Shown here one piece after another: positions 6,044 through 7,899 of a stretch of 7,899 nucleotides of DNA. Every line of letters begins with the position of its first letter. Positions within the stretch are counted from its first letter, which is position 1. The stretch is from assembly GCA_017472905.1 (NCBI GenBank), contig JAFUNW010000321.1, positions 1 to 7,899 of the forward strand. The letters are read 5' to 3'. The position numbers were made by a program, and so were the translations under genes. The notes below the pieces were generated by a model that made no database searches, was not told the DNA's origin, and was given only the letters and a program-made list of their open reading frames with translations. This DNA comes from Bacteroidaceae bacterium. GTDB lineage: Bacteria > Bacteroidota > Bacteroidia > Bacteroidales > Bacteroidaceae.

Positions 6044-7354
6044 ATGAAGCAAGACATGATTGTAATTCTGGATTTGGGAAGCCACGAGAATACCGTGTTA
6101 GCCAGAGCCATCCGAGCATTGGGAGTCTATAGCGAAATTTATCCGCACGACATCACCGCAGCCGAACTGAAAGCTTTGCCAAACGTCAAAGGTATCATCA
6201 TCAACGGTGGACCGAACAACATCATAGACGGAACAGCCATAGACGTTCTTCCGGAAATCTACGAAGCCGGATTCCCCGTCATGGCAGCCGGACACGACAA
6301 AGCGTTGTGCGATGTAAAGTTGGCACAATTCACCAACGATGAAGAAGCCATCAAGCAAGCCGTTAAGTCGTTCGTCTTTGACACGTGCAAGGCCGAAGCC
6401 AACTGGAACATGAAGAATTTTGTAGCTGACCAGATAGAGCTTGTCCGCCGTCAGGTTGGTGACAAGAAGGTGTTGTTGGCTCTTTCCGGAGGTGTAGACA
6501 GTTCAGTGGTCGCAGCTCTTTTGCTGAAAGCCATTGGCGAGAACTTGGTTTGTGTACACGTAAATCACGGCTTGATGCGTAAGGGCGAAAGCGAAAACGT
6601 CATTGAGGTTTTCAAGAACCGGCTCAATGCCAACCTTGTCTACGTAGATGCTACCGACCGTTTCTTAGGTCTGCTTGAAGGAGTGGCCGATCCGGAGCAA
6701 AAACGCAAAATCATCGGAGGCGAATTTATCCGCGTATTTGAAGAGGAAGCACGCAAATTGGCCGGTGGTATCGACTACCTCGGACAGGGAACCATCTATC
6801 CCGACATCGTGGAAAGCGGAACCAAAACAGCCAAGATGGTCAAGAGCCACCACAACGTGGGCGGACTCCCCGAAGACCTTCAATTCGAATTGGTGGAGCC
6901 GTTGAAACAGCTCTTCAAGGACGAAGTTCGTGCCTGCGGCGTGGAATTGGGATTGCCGTATGAAATGGTTTACCGTCAACCGTTCCCCGGTCCCGGTTTG
7001 GGTGTCCGTTGTCTCGGCGCCATCACACGCGACCGCCTGGAAGCTTTGCGCGAAAGCGATGCCATCTTGCGCGAAGAGTTCGCCCTCGCCGGACTGGACA
7101 AGAAGGTATGGCAATACTTTACGGTCGTTCCTGATTTCAAGAGCGTGGGAGTAAAAGACAATGCCCGCAGCTACGATTGGCCGGTCATCATCCGCGCCGT
7201 CAACACCGTAGACGCCATGACTGCCACCATCGAGCAAATCGAATGGCCTATCCTGATGAAGATTACCGACCGTATCCTCAAAGAGGTTCCGGGCATCAAT
7301 CGCGTTTGCTACGACATGTCGCCGAAACCCTCTGCGACAATCGAGTGGGAATAA
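6044..7354 (+). CDS. guaA: GMP synthase with truncated, catalytically dead glutaminase domain
   Basis: GMP synthase aminates XMP to GMP using ATP and ammonia, the last step of guanine nucleotide synthesis. The ATP-pyrophosphatase and dimerisation domains (about 125-436) are intact: P-loop LALSGGVDSS (145-154), KRKIIGGEF, GQGTIYPD, KSHHNVGGLPE, PFPGPGLGVRCLG and the C-terminal signature KPSATIEWE. The N-terminal class I glutaminase is reduced. It begins normally (IVILDLGS, IIINGGPNN), but where the nucleophile elbow GVCYG is expected it reads AAGHD, with Gly83 for Cys. The sequence then jumps within about 25 residues to SFVFDTCKAEANW, the end of that domain. At 436 residues it is about 90 shorter than E. 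coli GuaA (525), and the catalytic His/Glu segment is gone. The frame is uninterrupted, so this is not a fresh frameshift. It presumably uses ammonia or a separate subunit. Codons look somewhat more GC-rich than in eno. Confidence 0.93.
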   Translation: MKQDMIVILDLGSHENTVLARAIRALGVYSEIYPHDITAAELKALPNVKGIIINGGPNNIIDGTAIDVLPEIYEAGFPVMAAGHDKALCDVKLAQFTNDEEAIKQAVKSFVFDTCKAEANWNMKNFVADQIELVRRQVGDKKVLLALSGGVDSSVVAALLLKAIGENLVCVHVNHGLMRKGESENVIEVFKNRLNANLVYVDATDRFLGLLEGVADPEQKRKIIGGEFIRVFEEEARKLAGGIDYLGQGTIYPDIVESGTKTAKMVKSHHNVGGLPEDLQFELVEPLKQLFKDEVRACGVELGLPYEMVYRQPFPGPGLGVRCLGAITRDRLEALRESDAILREEFALAGLDKKVWQYFTVVPDFKSVGVKDNARSYDWPVIIRAVNTVDAMTATIEQIEWPILMKITDRILKEVPGINRVCYDMSPKPSATIEWE

Positions 7355-7378
7355 AAAGCCCTTTTTAAGCATATTTCG

Positions 7379-7413
7379 ATAGCCTCGACCCTAAAAAGTC
7401 GGGGCTATTTCGT
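7379..7413 (+). terminator. Intrinsic terminator of guaA
   Basis: An 11-bp stem ATAGCCTCGAC (7379-7389) with GTCGGGGCTAT (7398-7408), including one G-U pair, an 8-nt A-rich loop and a short T-rich tail (TTTCGTT). It starts 24 nt after the guaA stop codon. The tail is weak, but position and stem strength fit a terminator. Confidence 0.7.
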
Positions 7414-7420
7414 TGATATG

Positions 7421-7504
7421 CGCTTATTTTCTCCCACCCCCTCCGTTTCGCTTCGCTACACTCGTCCCCCTAAGACAGGGGGACAGCTGAGATAGTTTTG
7501 CTTA
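7421..7504. repeat. C-rich hairpin intergenic repeat, copy 1
   Basis: An 84-bp element repeated at 7801-7884 with four mismatches. It contains CTCCCACCCCCTCCG, then a TTCGCTTCGCTACACTCG segment, then a perfect 8-bp hairpin: GTCCCCCT (7464-7471), loop AAGAC, AGGGGGAC (7477-7484), followed by AGCTGAGATAG. It has no coding frame and lies directly after the guaA terminator. It resembles small hairpin repeats scattered between genes in gut bacterial genomes. Confidence 0.85.
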
Positions 7505-7510
7505 TATAAA

Positions 7511-7538
7511 GATGCTTCGGCTGCGCTCAGCATGACAA
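7511..7538 (+). repeat. GATGCTTCGGCT intergenic repeat, copy 1
   Basis: A 28-bp element beginning GATGCTTCGGCT and ending CAGCATGACAA. It recurs at 7651-7678 with one mismatch and in inverted, modified form at 7577-7612. ATGCT near the start can pair with AGCAT near the end. It belongs to a type of short CTTCG...CTCAG...ATGACA repeat that I recall as common between genes in Bacteroidetes. Confidence 0.8.
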
Positions 7539-7576
7539 GAACATTTTGCTTAAAAAAGGGAGAGCATCCCAGCATT

Positions 7577-7612
7577 TGTCATCCTGAGCGGAGTTTACGG
7601 AGTCGAAGGATC
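7577..7612 (-). repeat. Inverted, expanded copy of the GATGCTTCGGCT repeat
   Basis: On the minus strand it begins GATCCTTCGACTCC and ends CTCAGGATGACA, so it is a variant of the element at 7511-7538 in opposite orientation. It carries an internal duplication: on the plus strand CGGAGT occurs at 7589-7594 and again at 7598-7603 with TTA between, making it 9 bp longer than the uninterrupted form. With the flanking direct copies it could form a large hairpin. Confidence 0.75.
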
Positions 7613-7650
7613 TTGGAGGTTTACTAAAGATCTCTATTACTATATTCTAA

Positions 7651-7678
7651 GATGCTTCGGCTACGCTCAGCATGACAA
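7651..7678 (+). repeat. GATGCTTCGGCT intergenic repeat, copy 2
   Basis: Same 28-bp element as 7511-7538, differing only by A for G in CTACGCTCAG. Like copy 1 it is preceded by AA. The last five bases of the window (7895-7899, GATGC, preceded by AAAAA) look like the start of a further copy. Confidence 0.8.
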
Positions 7679-7736
7679 AAGGAATGAAGAAAAACAAACA
7701 AAAAACCCACACAGTTTAAGAACCGTACGCCCAAAT

Positions 7737-7784
7737 GCTCCCCTGTCTTAGGGGAGCTGTCCGGAGGACTGAGGGGTTAGCGCT
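7737..7784 (-). repeat. Inverted relative of the C-rich hairpin repeat
   Basis: Contains an 8-bp hairpin GCTCCCCT (7737-7744), loop GTCTT, AGGGGAGC (7750-7757), then a small GTCC/GGAC hairpin (7759-7769) and GAGGGGTTAGCGC. The loop and stem are the reverse complement of the 7464-7484 hairpin with minor changes, so it is an inverted, diverged member of the same group. It lies just before copy 2 of the long element. Confidence 0.7.
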
Positions 7785-7800
7785 TTCTTATTGAATACTG

Positions 7801-7884
7801 CGCTTACTTTCTCCCACCCCCTCCGTTTCGCTTCGCTACACTCGTCCCCCTAAGACAGGGGGACAGCTAAGATACTCTTGCTTA
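7801..7884. repeat. C-rich hairpin intergenic repeat, copy 2
   Basis: Direct repeat of 7421-7504 at an offset of 380 bp, with four differences (at 7807, 7869, 7875 and 7877). The hairpin of GTCCCCCT and AGGGGGAC recurs at 7844-7864. It is followed by CCCCTAAAAAGATGC at the window edge, which appears to start another GATGCTTCGG element as in copy 1. Confidence 0.85.
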
Positions 7885-7899
7885 CCCCTAAAAAGATGC

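Larger units (their letters stand above)
7414..7899. other. Gene-free repeat cluster downstream of guaA
   Basis: No plausible gene was found here on either strand. The stretch is made almost entirely of two families of short hairpin repeats with AT-rich spacers (for example 7679-7730, which is A-rich with nothing recognisable). The order is C-rich element, GATGC element, inverted GATGC element, GATGC element, inverted C-rich element, C-rich element, possible GATGC start. There is no transposase or obvious target-site duplication. The cluster continues past the window edge. Confidence 0.75.

Noticed and set aside
6044..7354. guaA as a pseudogene or the result of a recent frameshift
   Set aside because: The frame is open throughout, both ends of the shortened glutaminase domain are in the same frame, and the synthetase domains keep all key motifs, so the protein is probably made and selected.
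6665..7372. A 235-codon minus-strand frame opposite guaA
   Set aside because: It mirrors the codon bias of guaA. The translation shows no domain, and its start lies between the guaA stop codon and the guaA terminator stem.
7421..7899. CRISPR array or insertion sequence in the repeat cluster
   Set aside because: Repeats occur in both orientations with unequal spacing and no regular unique spacers, and no transposase gene or terminal inverted repeats bounding an open frame were seen.

Overview
The window looks like chromosome from a gut member of the order Bacteroidales. Four things point there: gene starts with AT-rich leaders and little or no Shine-Dalgarno sequence, several exact matches to the Bacteroidetes -7 promoter box (TAnnTTTG), protein variants typical of that group (a PurF-like protein starting MGGFFG, an enolase with HSDAPI before the catalytic Glu), and moderate GC. 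No phage, transposase, CRISPR, tRNA or rRNA was seen.

Layout. On the minus strand, a PurF-like phosphoribosyltransferase (1291-2697) is followed 17 nt downstream by pepT, peptidase T (41-1273), apparently one operon. A short divergent promoter region (about 2698-2934) separates them from plus-strand eno, an enolase (2935-4194). Next come a bifunctional-nuclease-family protein with a C-terminal UVR motif (4313-4912) and rsmE, a 16S rRNA m3U1498 methyltransferase (4952-5662), probably co-transcribed. A 381-nt non-coding stretch follows. It carries a perfect -7 box, a series of hairpins and a strong intrinsic terminator just before guaA, GMP synthase (6044-7354). guaA ends at its own terminator. 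The last ~480 nt are a cluster of intergenic repeats: C-rich hairpin elements and copies of a GATGCTTCGGCT element, with a composite direct-repeat period of 380 bp cut off by the window edge.

The most notable point is that both purine amidotransferase homologues here have lost their glutaminase. The PurF-like protein keeps the PRPP-binding motif and likely Fe-S ligand cysteines, but has Gly where the N-terminal nucleophile Cys should be and lacks the other glutamine-site residues. GuaA has a complete ATP-pyrophosphatase/dimerisation part, but its N-terminal glutaminase domain has Gly for the nucleophile Cys and is about 90 residues shorter than in ordinary GuaA, without the His/Glu of the triad. 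Both may use free ammonia or an unlinked glutaminase partner, or be secondary paralogues with another role. The remaining genes are ordinary housekeeping functions (peptide breakdown, glycolysis, rRNA modification). All family assignments are from reading the sequence and from memory; no database search was run.
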